A DNA stretch of 64,000 nt, from NCBI RefSeq assembly GCF_008692605.1, contig NZ_LFCT01000005.1, forward strand, positions 62,001 through 126,000. Direction: 5' to 3'. Of this stretch, positions 36,872 through 46,603 are shown one piece after another. The position numbers and the translations under genes were made by a program. Under the pieces are notes generated by a model. It was given only the letters and a program-made list of their open reading frames with translations. It made no database searches and was not told where the DNA came from. This stretch comes from Sphingobium estronivorans. Its GTDB lineage: Bacteria > Pseudomonadota > Alphaproteobacteria > Sphingomonadales > Sphingomonadaceae. The first letter of the stretch is position 1. Each line of letters begins with the position of its first letter.

Positions 36872-39325
36872 TCAGAAAGAGACTTTCATCGTCCCGCCCC
36901 AGGTCCGCGGGTCGCCGGGCGTGCCGGCGATCAGGCCGGTGTTGCCGGGTGCGACCTGAAGGTTGTCGATATAGTTGACGTCGAAGGCATTGCGGACCCA
37001 CCCGAAGATGTCGAAGCCTTCGCCCCGGAAGCCGGCGCGGAAGTTGGTCAGGGCATAGCCCTTCACCTCCGTATAGATGGACGGCGAGGCGTTGGAGTTC
37101 CAGTGCGACCGATAATTGCCGTCGACGCCCAGATAGACCTGCCCCTCCTTCTCCAGCAGCGTGACCGGAACATTATATTCCGCGCCATAGGAGAAGGCCC
37201 ATTTCGACACGCCGGGCAGGTTCTGGCCGGAAATGTCGCACTGGCGCGGGCTGGCGGTGTTGGGGATGCCCGCATTGGAATAGTCGGGCGTTGCGCCGGC
37301 GGGCTGGAGCGTGCCGCCCGACAGTTCGGGCGGGCAGGGCGCATTGGTGAATTTCCTGTACTGGGCGTCAGTATAGGCGCCATTGGCATAGGCGGTGAAG
37401 CGATCGCTGGCGACGATCTTGAAATCCGCCTCTATGCCCTGCGACCGGACCTTTTCCGCATTGGCGAGGTAGCCGCGCACCGTCCCGAACTGGCCGCCAT
37501 TCACCGTCGCCTGGAAATTCCTGATCTCCGTGCGGAAGGCGGTGAGGTTGAAGGTCGCCCGGCGATTCCAGAACTGGGTCTTCAGGCCGACTTCAAAATG
37601 GTTGACCGATTCCGGCTTCACCGTGCTGGCGTCGTAATTCACTGTATTGTCGGCGTTGAGCGGCAGGCCGTTCTGGTTGATGCCCAGCGTCTTGAAGCTC
37701 TTGGCATAGGTCGCATAAGCGAGGATGTCGGGCGCGATCTTGTAATTGACGTTGAAGTCGTAGGTGAAGTTCCAGGCGCTGTCGGACGGGGCGCTGACCT
37801 GCGGCTGGTAGACGCCGCACTGCGCCGCCAGCACCGGCTGGGTGGCGGCACTGGGGGTGGGCGTGCAACTGATCGCCTGACCCTGGCCGTTGGTCACGAC
37901 GCGCTGGTAGAAGCCCGATTTCTTGTCATAGTTGAGGCGCGCGCCGGGCTGGATGGTGAGGGCGCCCGTCACTTTCCAGCTGAGCTGGCCGAACAGCGCC
38001 GCGCTTTTGCTCTTGAGCCATTGCGTGTTGGTGGCGGTCAGGCCGTTGAGGACGCTCGGATCGTTCGCCAGCGCGCCGGTCAGGCTCCACTGGCTTGCGG
38101 CGCTGCCCTGCTGTTCGGTGCCCTGAGTGTCGATCCGCTGCTTGAAGCCGAACAGGCCGATCACGAAGTCGATCTTCCGGCTTTCGTAATTATAGCGAAA
38201 TTCCTGGCTATACTGGTCCTGCTGCGAGGGGTTTTGCGATTTGGAGACGATCGGCAGGCCGGTGAAGTCGCGGTCATTGGCCGGCTTCCAGTCCCAGAAG
38301 CGCCAGGCGGTGACGGAGGTCAGGGTGCCGGGGCCGACGTTCCAGACCGCCTTGGCCGACACGCCGCCAATCTTGTTGCCGGCATTGAGTTCGCTGTCGA
38401 GATCAGTCAGCCGGTCATAGGGATTGCGGCTGGGGACGACATAATTCTGCGCGGCGGCGAGCGCATCATATTGGCGGGTGATCACGCGCTGGGTCTTGCC
38501 GACGCGAACGAAGACGGTGCCGCAGCATTCGGGGTCCTGCCGGCTATAATCGCCCGACAGGGTGAGGCTGAAATCCTCATTGGGCTTGAACAGCAACTGG
38601 CCGCGCAGGCCCAGATTGTCCTGTTCGTTGATCCAGCGGCCTGTCGTCACATTGTAGATCGTGCCCCGGCGGCTGGTCGTGGCGACCGCGATGCGGGCGG
38701 CGATGGTGTCGGACAGCGGACCGGATATGGCGGCCTTCGCCTGCTTGTAGTTGAGATTGCCCACGGTCAGTTCGGCGCGGGCCTCATAATCGAAGGTCGG
38801 CTGGTTGGTCGTGATGTTGATCGCGCCCGCCGTGGTGTTCTTGCCATAAAGCGTGCCCTGTGGGCCGCGCAGCACTTCGACCTGCGCGACATCGAGGAAG
38901 TCGAAAGTCGCGGCGGCGACGCGGGAGTTATAGACATCGTCGACATAGATGCCGACACCCTGTTCGAACCCGTCGCTGGTCAGGCCGAACGGCACGCCCA
39001 GGCCACGGATATTGACCGAGGTGTTGCGCGGGTTGGTGGTGTAGACCTGCAATGTCGGCGCCAGTTGCTGGAGCTTCACGACGTTGAAATTGCCCGTGGC
39101 CTCGATGCTGTCGCCCCTGACCACGGAAATTGCCAGCGGCACTTCCTGCGCGGTTTCCGCGCGGCGGCGGGCGGTGACGATGATCACATCGCCCCGAGGG
39201 CTGGCCTGTTCGGCATTGTCCGCCGCCGATTGAGGAGCGGACGGAGAGGCGTCCTGCGCCTGCGCGCTGGACATGATGATGGATGCGCCCGCCACGCCGG
39301 CGAGCAACAGGAAACGCGCAATCAT
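36872..39325 (-). CDS. TonB-dependent outer-membrane receptor
   Basis: An 817-residue gated barrel for uptake of scarce solutes. A signal peptide (cut near residue 23, SSAQAQ) is followed by a TonB-box-like stretch (GDVIIVTARRR), a plug with NIRGLG and EVLRGPQGTLYGKNTTAGAI, and a 22-strand barrel ending TMKVSF. AAGGGGAATT precedes the ATG, ruling out the frame's 20 extra codons. The extracellular part has adjacent cysteines (PECCG). The substrate is unknown. Downstream on the same side is a terminator; upstream lie the DUF2292 gene and an RBBP9-type hydrolase, so sulfur or organosulfur uptake is one guess. Confidence 0.9.
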   Translation of the reverse strand: MIARFLLLAGVAGASIIMSSAQAQDASPSAPQSAADNAEQASPRGDVIIVTARRRAETAQEVPLAISVVRGDSIEATGNFNVVKLQQLAPTLQVYTTNPRNTSVNIRGLGVPFGLTSDGFEQGVGIYVDDVYNSRVAAATFDFLDVAQVEVLRGPQGTLYGKNTTAGAINITTNQPTFDYEARAELTVGNLNYKQAKAAISGPLSDTIAARIAVATTSRRGTIYNVTTGRWINEQDNLGLRGQLLFKPNEDFSLTLSGDYSRQDPECCGTVFVRVGKTQRVITRQYDALAAAQNYVVPSRNPYDRLTDLDSELNAGNKIGGVSAKAVWNVGPGTLTSVTAWRFWDWKPANDRDFTGLPIVSKSQNPSQQDQYSQEFRYNYESRKIDFVIGLFGFKQRIDTQGTEQQGSAASQWSLTGALANDPSVLNGLTATNTQWLKSKSAALFGQLSWKVTGALTIQPGARLNYDKKSGFYQRVVTNGQGQAISCTPTPSAATQPVLAAQCGVYQPQVSAPSDSAWNFTYDFNVNYKIAPDILAYATYAKSFKTLGINQNGLPLNADNTVNYDASTVKPESVNHFEVGLKTQFWNRRATFNLTAFRTEIRNFQATVNGGQFGTVRGYLANAEKVRSQGIEADFKIVASDRFTAYANGAYTDAQYRKFTNAPCPPELSGGTLQPAGATPDYSNAGIPNTASPRQCDISGQNLPGVSKWAFSYGAEYNVPVTLLEKEGQVYLGVDGNYRSHWNSNASPSIYTEVKGYALTNFRAGFRGEGFDIFGWVRNAFDVNYIDNLQVAPGNTGLIAGTPGDPRTWGGTMKVSF

Positions 39326-39509
39326 GGTAATTCCCCTTCCGGATGTCCGGTGAATTGATCGCGGCATTTCCGGCGGTCCGGTCAAAGCCGTAGGTCTGGG
39401 AATGGTAGATGTGGCCCACCCCTTGCCACTTTATCGGCCCGCCTTTTCGCGGACCTTGTTCAGCAACCCTGTCTTTATGTCTTCGCGACCGCGTTCAGGC
39501 GGCCAACGT

Positions 39510-39701
39510 TCAAGCGATCAGACGCGTTTTTTCGGTGACGTCGATCTGGACCACGCGGGCGTCATGCACGGTTAGTGTGACGGACCCGAAACGAAGCGCT
39601 TCGAGCACGCTGCGCACCTTGTCGATGCTGAGCGCAATGTCATGGCGCTGCCCATCGCCGCGGCCGTCGCGGGCAAATTCTATCGAACGGTTTTCACTCA
39701 T
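39510..39701 (-). CDS. DUF2292 (YezD-like) small protein
   Basis: A 63-residue protein whose C-terminal half (VLEALRFGSVTLTVHDARVV) matches the DUF2292 pattern: a helix and two strands ending in IDVTEKTRL. DUF2292 genes are often near sulfur assimilation genes; the function is undefined. The ATG at 39701 has a strong AAGAGG five bases upstream, preferred to one 15 codons earlier. A palindromic site lies 25-45 bases upstream of the ATG. Next gene downstream is the TonB receptor, 184 bases away. Confidence 0.8.
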   Translation of the reverse strand: MSENRSIEFARDGRGDGQRHDIALSIDKVRSVLEALRFGSVTLTVHDARVVQIDVTEKTRLIA

Positions 39702-39725
39702 AAATACCTCTTCGCCGCTCTTTAT

Positions 39726-39746
39726 CTCAACTATATTGATAGACAA
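39726..39746 (-). promoter_or_regulatory. Candidate operator upstream of the DUF2292 gene
   Basis: On the minus strand the site reads TTGTCTATCAATATAGTTGA, containing the inverted repeat CTAT-N4-ATAG. A similar A/T-rich site (40508-40526) sits at a like distance before the neighbouring hydrolase gene. Both begin TTGTCTA. The A/T-rich sequence in a GC-rich genome suggests a promoter/operator; the regulator is unknown. Confidence 0.45.
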
Positions 39747-39800
39747 AAAAGCAAATATAAGGGGCGCTCAAGTTTCTCTTGCCGCGCCCTTGATGAAAGT

Positions 39801-40469
39801 TCAGCCATGGGCCCGCAGCGCGGCCAATCGTCGGTCCTGATGGGTCAGCGGAATGGCCGGCCGCAACTGGCGCATCGCGGATGCCTGCTCATGGGCATTG
39901 TCGATCAGCTTTTCGAGCAGCGCCTGCCCAAAGCGCCATTCGCCCAAGCCCGAGTCCGCATTGATATGGCCGCAGAAACCGGCGTCGACGAAGCTGCTGC
40001 CCCAATTCTTGCCGATGCTATGGGCCCGTTCGAAAAAGATATAGGGATCGTTGCGGCTCGCCACGACGATCGACGGGAAGGGCAGGTGCGCGCGTGGCGT
40101 GGGGCCAAAGCCGCCGATCGTCTCGGGCGTTTCCATCCGGTCGCAGTCGGGCGGCGCGACCAGCAGCGCGCCCGTCACGGGCCAGCCATAGGCCTGACTC
40201 TGCAAGGCGCCCCACCAGGCGACCGCCAAGCAACCCAGGCTGTGCGCAGCCAGAATGATCGGGCCATCGACCTGTCGGATCGCGGCGTCCAACCGGGTGA
40301 CCCAACTGTTGCGGCTGGGGCTGGCCCAGCTGCCCAGATCGACGCGTTCGCAATCGCCGCGCTTATCTTCCCAAAGGGTCTGCCAATGGCCCGGACCGCT
40401 GTTGTTGAGGCCCGGAATGGTCAGCACGACCGGCTGGCGCGCGTCCCCTGAATGTCCGAATCGCTCCAT
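39801..40469 (-). CDS. RBBP9/YdeN-family alpha/beta hydrolase
   Basis: A 222-residue serine hydrolase. The oxyanion-region motif PGLNNSGPGHWQ begins near residue 19, the nucleophile elbow AAHSLGC has Ser77, the acid is in SRNDPY and the His in CGHINADSGLGEW, all typical of RBBP9/YdeN proteins. The natural substrate is not known for most members. Start ATG at 40469 follows a candidate operator at 40508-40526. It lies 99 bases upstream of the DUF2292 gene and is separated from it by a second promoter-like region. Confidence 0.87.
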   Translation of the reverse strand: MERFGHSGDARQPVVLTIPGLNNSGPGHWQTLWEDKRGDCERVDLGSWASPSRNSWVTRLDAAIRQVDGPIILAAHSLGCLAVAWWGALQSQAYGWPVTGALLVAPPDCDRMETPETIGGFGPTPRAHLPFPSIVVASRNDPYIFFERAHSIGKNWGSSFVDAGFCGHINADSGLGEWRFGQALLEKLIDNAHEQASAMRQLRPAIPLTHQDRRLAALRAHG

Positions 40470-40821
40470 GGTCTCATCCTCGTCCTGTTCGAAGGACAGA
40501 GATAATTCTATTTATTAAGTAGACAATGGGCAAGCGACAAAATGTGTCGAAATCTCGGCAATCCGATTCATCTGGCGTTCATGTTCGGGAGGCACTCGGC
40601 AAGCCATCTGCGGCTCCAAAGACAAGTCATTGAAAGCCAATGTTTATTGGCGCGCGCGGGCCTGTTGAGCGCGAGATGGCATGGAGGTTCTTTATCCCGA
40701 ATTTCCTCGGTCGCCGCGCTTGTTTCGTGACGGTAGACTATCATCGTCCGGCGAATTTCGCCTCATGCTGGTGCAACCAAGGGGGAGCGAAGTGTTTCCC
40801 CCTGGAAACAGGAGGATGGAC
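40470..40821. other. 352-base intergenic region between divergent hydrolase and osmC genes
   Basis: The left end holds the A/T-rich candidate operator (40508-40526) and presumably the minus-strand promoter. The right end holds an AGGAGG Shine-Dalgarno (40810-40815) for the OsmC gene. The middle, about 40530-40800, is lower in GC than its surroundings. Short open frames there have no convincing start or domain. I see no tRNA, repeat or terminator in it. Confidence 0.6.
40508..40526 (-). promoter_or_regulatory. Candidate operator upstream of the RBBP9-type hydrolase gene
   Basis: On the minus strand it reads TTGTCTACTTAATAAATAG, extended by AA, giving the imperfect palindrome TCTA-N9-TAGA. It resembles the site at 39726-39746, sharing TTGTCTA and AATA-AG. 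It ends about 38 bases before the hydrolase ATG. A shared regulator of the two genes is inferred. Confidence 0.45.
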
Positions 40822-41253
40822 ATGAAGATCAATCGCAGCGGTTCAGCCGTATGGAGCGGCGGCCTGAAGGACGGCAAGGGTGCGATCTCGACCCAGAGCG
40901 GCGCTCTGGACGCGCATCCTTATGGTTTTGCGATGCGCTTCGAAGGGGTGCCGGGCAGCAATCCGGAAGAACTGATCGCGGCGGCCCACGCCTCCTGCTT
41001 CACCATGGCGCTGTCGCTCATTCTGGGCGAGGCGGGGCTGACGGCGGAGAAGATGGAAACCAACGCCGTCGTGACGCTGGAACAGAAGGATAATGGCTTT
41101 GCCATCACCGCGAGCAAGCTCAGCCTGAAGGCGACCGTTCCCGGCGCCGACGATGCGCAGTTTCAAGAGCTTGCCGCCAAGGCGAAGGAAAATTGCCCGG
41201 TATCCAAGCTGCTGAATGCCGAGATCAGCCTGGATGCCGAATTATTGAGCTGA
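40822..41253 (+). CDS. OsmC/Ohr-family peroxiredoxin-like protein
   Basis: A 143-residue homodimeric thiol peroxidase of the OsmC type that reduces organic hydroperoxides. The two conserved redox cysteines are Cys59 in AAHASCFTMALS and Cys125 in KENCPVSKLL, and Glu50 in NPEEL fits the active-site set. AGGAGG ends six bases before this ATG, which decides it over the ATG two codons earlier. Overlaps the convergent EamA gene by 12 bases. More like OsmC than Ohr by its NPEELIAAAHASC motif. Confidence 0.9.
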   Translation: MKINRSGSAVWSGGLKDGKGAISTQSGALDAHPYGFAMRFEGVPGSNPEELIAAAHASCFTMALSLILGEAGLTAEKMETNAVVTLEQKDNGFAITASKLSLKATVPGADDAQFQELAAKAKENCPVSKLLNAEISLDAELLS

Positions 41254-42150
41254 GGCGGGCCGCCGGGCGCGGACATGCTCGCGCCAGGCGATATAAAGAC
41301 CGCTGGCGACGATGAGCGCGGCGCCGATCCAGGTCGTGCTCATCGGCCAGTCGCCCCAGATCGCCCAGCCCAGCAGCGTGGTCCAGATGATGGTGCTGTA
41401 GTCCATAGGCAGCACCACCGACACCGGCGCCCAACGCAGCGCGGCGGTGAGGCAGATTTGCGCGATGCCGCCGACCACGCCGATCAGCAGCAGCAGTCCC
41501 CAGGTGACCGGATCGTGAGACTGGCCATGGAACAGCATCCCGACAGCCAGCGGCGGGAGCGAGAGCAGGGTGAACCAGAACACGATCACCCCGGCATTTT
41601 CCGTACGGCCCAGTTCGCGCAGGACCAGACTGACGCTGGCGGTGACGAAGGCGGCGGCAATCGCGACCGCGACGCCGATAGCGGGGAAATGCCCCGCATC
41701 CGGGCGCACCATCACCAACACACCAAGGAAGCCGATCAGCACCGCGCCCCAGCGGTGAACCCCCGTCGCCTCGCGCAGGATCAGCGCGGACAATATGGTG
41801 CCGAAGATCGGCATGGTGAAGCCGATGGTCGCGGCTTCGGCGGGGGGCAGCAGGATATAGGACAGGAAATTGAGCGCCATGCCGGTCAGGCCGATGGCCA
41901 TGCGGGTCGCGTGGACGCCGATCCGCCGGGTGCGGATCAAGCCGATGCCTGTCGTTGAGGCGATCCACGCGAACACCACCGGCAGCGCCAGCGCCTGCCG
42001 GTAGAACAGCGATTCGATTACATGCACGCCGCGCGCATCGGCCAGCCGGACCGTCACGAACATGACCGACAGGCAGATCACCGCGATCAACCGCAGGACG
42101 ATGGCGTAAAGGGGACGATGTGGGCGGCTGTAGGGAGGGACGGGCGACAC
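41242..42150 (-). CDS. EamA/DMT-superfamily permease
   Basis: A 302-residue inner-membrane transporter with ten predicted helices formed by two EamA repeats (about residues 15-145 and 160-295). The first repeat includes PPAEAATIGFTMPIFGTIL and the second AALRWAPVSVVLPMDYSTI, at the equivalent position. Members export amino acids, nucleosides or other metabolites; the substrate is unknown. Start is GTG. It is 37 bases downstream of cpaF on the same strand and overlaps osmC tail to tail. Confidence 0.87.
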   Translation of the reverse strand: MSPVPPYSRPHRPLYAIVLRLIAVICLSVMFVTVRLADARGVHVIESLFYRQALALPVVFAWIASTTGIGLIRTRRIGVHATRMAIGLTGMALNFLSYILLPPAEAATIGFTMPIFGTILSALILREATGVHRWGAVLIGFLGVLVMVRPDAGHFPAIGVAVAIAAAFVTASVSLVLRELGRTENAGVIVFWFTLLSLPPLAVGMLFHGQSHDPVTWGLLLLIGVVGGIAQICLTAALRWAPVSVVLPMDYSTIIWTTLLGWAIWGDWPMSTTWIGAALIVASGLYIAWREHVRARRPASAQ

Positions 42151-42187
42151 GCGCCCGCCTTAACCGGCTTGCGGGATCACGCAACCC

Positions 42188-43714
42188 TTACAAGCAGGCT
42201 TCCAGGAAGGGCTGATCGAAGCCGAACTGCCGCGCCTTGTCCAGCGTGTAGGGACGCAGGCCCATGGAGCGATATTCGCCGATGATCCTCCCGCTGTCAT
42301 CCTCGTCATGATATTCGAACTTGAACAGTTCCTGGGTGACGATGACGTCGCCTTCCATGCCGATCACCTCGGTCACGTTGGTGACGCGGCGCGAACCGTC
42401 GCGCAGGCGCTTCACCTGCACGATCAGATCGACCGAGTCGGCGATCTGCTTGGAAATGGCTTCCTTGGGGATCTTGATGTCGCCCATCAGGATCATATTC
42501 TCCATACGGCCGAGGCACTCGCGCGGGCTGTTGGAGTGAAGGGTACACATGGAGCCGTCATGGCCGGTGTTCATCGCTGCAAGAAGGTCGAAACACTCCG
42601 CGCCACGAATTTCGCCCAGGATGATGCGGTCCGGGCGCATACGCAGGGCGTTCTTGACAAGGTCGCCGATGGTGATCGCGCCCTGGCCCTCCAGGTTCGG
42701 CGGGCGGGTTTCCAGCGGCAGCCAGTGCGGTTGCTGCAACCGGAGTTCCGCGGCGTCCTCGATGGTCAGCACGCGTTCGCCCGGGTCAATCATCTTCGAC
42801 AGGGCGTTGAGCATGGTCGTCTTGCCCGAACCCGTGCCGCCCGAGATCACGATATTGAAGCGGCAGGCGCCCGCGATCTTGAGCGCGGTGCACATCTTCT
42901 GGCTCATCGCGCCCCATTGGGCAAGCATGTCCAGCGTGATCGGCTTGGCGGAAAATTTACGGATCGAGATGGCCGTGCCACGCAGGGAAAGCGGCGGCAC
43001 GATCACGTTCACGCGGGAACCGTCGGGCAGGCGGGCGTCGGCCAGCGGCGTGGTCTGGTCGACGCGGCGGCCGACCTTGTTCACGATGCGCTGGGCGATC
43101 TGGAACAGATGCTCCTCATCGCGGAACTTGATCGGCGCGATCTGGAGCTTGCCCTTCTTTTCGATATAGGTCTGGTCCGGGCCGTTGACCATGATGTCGC
43201 TGACATCCGGGTCGGACAGCAATTCCTCCAGCGGTCCCAGGCCAAGAAGCTCATCGACCAGCACCTTTTCCAGCGCGAACTGCTCGCGGCGGTTGAGGGT
43301 GAGCTTCAGTTCCGCCAGCACTTCCATGATGATCGGCCGGAATTCCTCGGCCAGTTCATCCTTGGTCAGCGTCGCGGCGGCTTCGGGATCGACCCGCTCC
43401 AGCAGGCGGGGGAGGACCTGTTCCTTGATCGTGTGGACCGACGCTTCAAAGCCCTGCGGCCCGGTATCGGTCGCATGTTCGGCATTGGCGCGTTCCGACA
43501 GGCGCTGCATCGCGTCGGCATTGCGCTGCATCTGGCCGGTGGGTGCGGACAGGGGGTCGACTGGCGTTTCGGCGGGCAGGGCCGTCATATCCAGCGGCGG
43601 GAATTGCTCACCGCCCTTGACCTCTTCGCGCGGCGCGCCGCCCTGCATCGGCCGGGCTATGCCAAAGGCTGGCTTGATGCCGGCAGGTCCGTTTTTCCGT
43701 CCAAACGCGCTCAT
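42188..43714 (-). CDS. cpaF: CpaF-type secretion ATPase (Tad/Flp pilus)
   Basis: A 508-residue cytoplasmic hexameric ATPase of the GspE/VirB11 superfamily that powers Flp pilus assembly. A Pro- and Gln-rich N-terminal region (1-75) leads to a conserved N domain with LLGLGPLEELLSDPDVSDIM and then the motor: Walker A GGTGSGKTT, the Asp box, GEIRGAECFDLL and a His box (TGHDGSMCTLHSNS). No other cpa or tad gene is in the window, although they usually cluster. The next gene downstream is an EamA permease. Confidence 0.92.
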   Translation of the reverse strand: MSAFGRKNGPAGIKPAFGIARPMQGGAPREEVKGGEQFPPLDMTALPAETPVDPLSAPTGQMQRNADAMQRLSERANAEHATDTGPQGFEASVHTIKEQVLPRLLERVDPEAAATLTKDELAEEFRPIIMEVLAELKLTLNRREQFALEKVLVDELLGLGPLEELLSDPDVSDIMVNGPDQTYIEKKGKLQIAPIKFRDEEHLFQIAQRIVNKVGRRVDQTTPLADARLPDGSRVNVIVPPLSLRGTAISIRKFSAKPITLDMLAQWGAMSQKMCTALKIAGACRFNIVISGGTGSGKTTMLNALSKMIDPGERVLTIEDAAELRLQQPHWLPLETRPPNLEGQGAITIGDLVKNALRMRPDRIILGEIRGAECFDLLAAMNTGHDGSMCTLHSNSPRECLGRMENMILMGDIKIPKEAISKQIADSVDLIVQVKRLRDGSRRVTNVTEVIGMEGDVIVTQELFKFEYHDEDDSGRIIGEYRSMGLRPYTLDKARQFGFDQPFLEACL

Positions 43715-43879
43715 GATTCTCCGCCGAAATGATCTGGATCAGCTGTGACTCACAAGGTGAATAGGATGGAAACTTTGATAAATGGCTAATGGCGCGGCGT
43801 CGGCGGCGCCGTGACGCAGCCCCAGTGGCGGACGGGTTCGGCATCCGATGAGCGGGAACAGCCCAAACAGGAGCTCAAC

Positions 43880-43916
43880 AAAAAGGCCGCGTTCCGATGT
43901 GGAGCGCGGCCTTTTT
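43880..43916 (-). terminator. Terminator of the atp operon
   Basis: AAAAAGGCCGCG (43880-43891) and CGCGGCCTTTTT (43905-43916) form a 12-bp stem with a 13-base loop. It lies 27 bases past the atpC stop on the minus strand; the A5/T5 ends would let it work in both directions. The rest of the 229-base gap to cpaF shows no further feature. Confidence 0.88.
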
Positions 43917-43943
43917 GCAATGGCGGTATGACGGTGTGGCCGG

Positions 43944-44198
43944 TCAGCCGGCATGCTCGGCAAGGACGGTCAGGCCCTTTTCATTCACTTCGGCAAAGCC
44001 TCCGCGAACCGGAATGACTTCCGGCGCGCTGCCGGCGGTGGCGAAGATCTGGATCGCGCCGTCGCGGACCGTCGACATGAAGGGGGCGTGGCCTTCCAGC
44101 ACGCCGAAGTCGCCATCGGTGCCGGGGACGACCACCTGATAGACCTCTTCCGAGCGGACGAGCTTTTCCGGGGTCACGAGTTCGAAATGCAGTGCCAT
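43944..44198 (-). CDS. atpC: F1 ATP synthase subunit epsilon, short form
   Basis: The 84-residue protein is the N-terminal beta-sandwich only: [35 protein letters not shown] and a final strand ending LTVLAEHAG. The two-helix C-terminal domain that inhibits rotation in E. coli (about 139 residues in total) is absent, and the stop is followed by a terminator, so this is not a frameshift. Short epsilon subunits are known in this order, where a separate zeta subunit can inhibit. It is the last gene of the operon, 50 bases after atpD. Confidence 0.94.
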   Translation of the reverse strand: MALHFELVTPEKLVRSEEVYQVVVPGTDGDFGVLEGHAPFMSTVRDGAIQIFATAGSAPEVIPVRGGFAEVNEKGLTVLAEHAG

Positions 44199-44248
44199 TC
44201 TTTATGTCCTATGCCCCCTCCCCGCGTGGAGGAGGGGTGAGTTCTGCT

Positions 44249-45715
<1,467 letters not shown>

Positions 45716-46600
45716 TTAAAGGGCTTCGGCGCCCGAGATGATTTCGACGAGTTCGGTGGTGATCGCGGCCTGACGGCTGCGGTTATACTGAATGGTCAGC
45801 TTGTTGATGAGGTCGCCGGCATTGCGGGTCGCATTGTCCATGGCGGTCATCGACGCGCCCTGTTCGGACGCATTGTTTTCCAGCAGCGCCTTGAAGATCT
45901 GCACCGTCACATTGCGCGGCAGCAGATCGTCGAGGATCGCTTCCTCGCTCGGTTCATATTCCACCGTCGCGCCGATGGCGTTGCGGTCGGCGTCGGCGGG
46001 GATCTTGACCGGGATGATCTGCTGCTCGGTCGGAATCTGGGCGAGAGCCGACTTGAAGCGCGAGAAGAAAAGATGCGCGACGTCGAACTTGCCGTTCAGA
46101 TACATCTGCGTCAGCTCATGCGCGATTTCTTCGGCCTGGGCGTAACCCGGCTCCTTGGCGGCGGTGGTGTCGAACTGGGCGACGATCATGCCGGGGAAGG
46201 TCCGGTTGATGACCGGGCGGCCCTTGCGGCCGATCAGGTAGAACCGGACGGTCTTGCCCTGCTGGATCAGCTCATCCGCCTTGGCGCGGGCGGCCTTGAC
46301 GATGTTCGCGTTGAACGCACCGGCGAGGCCACGGTCCGAGTTGGCGACGACCAGCAGATGCACCTCATCCTTGCCGGTGCCGGCGAGCAGCGGGGAAGCG
46401 CCTTCGCCCGAACCGCCCGCGATCTTCGAAGCCAGCGAGGCCACGACCGCTTCCAGGCGGCTGGAATAGGGGCGGGCAGCTTCGGCAGCGGCCTGCGCCT
46501 TGCGCAGCTTGGCCGCGGCGACCATCTGCTTCGCCTTGGTGATCTTCTGGGTCGACTTGACCGACCCGATGCGCAGCTTCAGTTCCTTGAGGCTAGCCAT
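45716..46600 (-). CDS. atpG: F1 ATP synthase subunit gamma
   Basis: Central rotor shaft linking F0 rotation to the catalytic beta subunits. The 294-residue protein begins [20 protein letters not shown], with the N-terminal helix of the coiled coil. It has [13 protein letters not shown] in the Rossmann-like domain and the conserved C-terminal helix [20 protein letters not shown]. It is normally next to atpA; here an exporter gene lies between, with only three bases separating that gene's stop from this ATG. Confidence 0.97.
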   Translation of the reverse strand: MASLKELKLRIGSVKSTQKITKAKQMVAAAKLRKAQAAAEAARPYSSRLEAVVASLASKIAGGSGEGASPLLAGTGKDEVHLLVVANSDRGLAGAFNANIVKAARAKADELIQQGKTVRFYLIGRKGRPVINRTFPGMIVAQFDTTAAKEPGYAQAEEIAHELTQMYLNGKFDVAHLFFSRFKSALAQIPTEQQIIPVKIPADADRNAIGATVEYEPSEEAILDDLLPRNVTVQIFKALLENNASEQGASMTAMDNATRNAGDLINKLTIQYNRSRQAAITTELVEIISGAEAL

Positions 46601-46603
46601 AGT

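Noticed and set aside
36611..39358. 915-codon open frame on the plus strand
   Set aside because: It is antisense to the TonB receptor; GC-rich third-position bias leaves the opposite strand open. It has no domain, signal or ribosome site.
40542..40730. 62-codon plus-strand frame in the hydrolase/osmC gap
   Set aside because: No ribosome site or family; overlaps promoter sequence. Listed only as intergenic.
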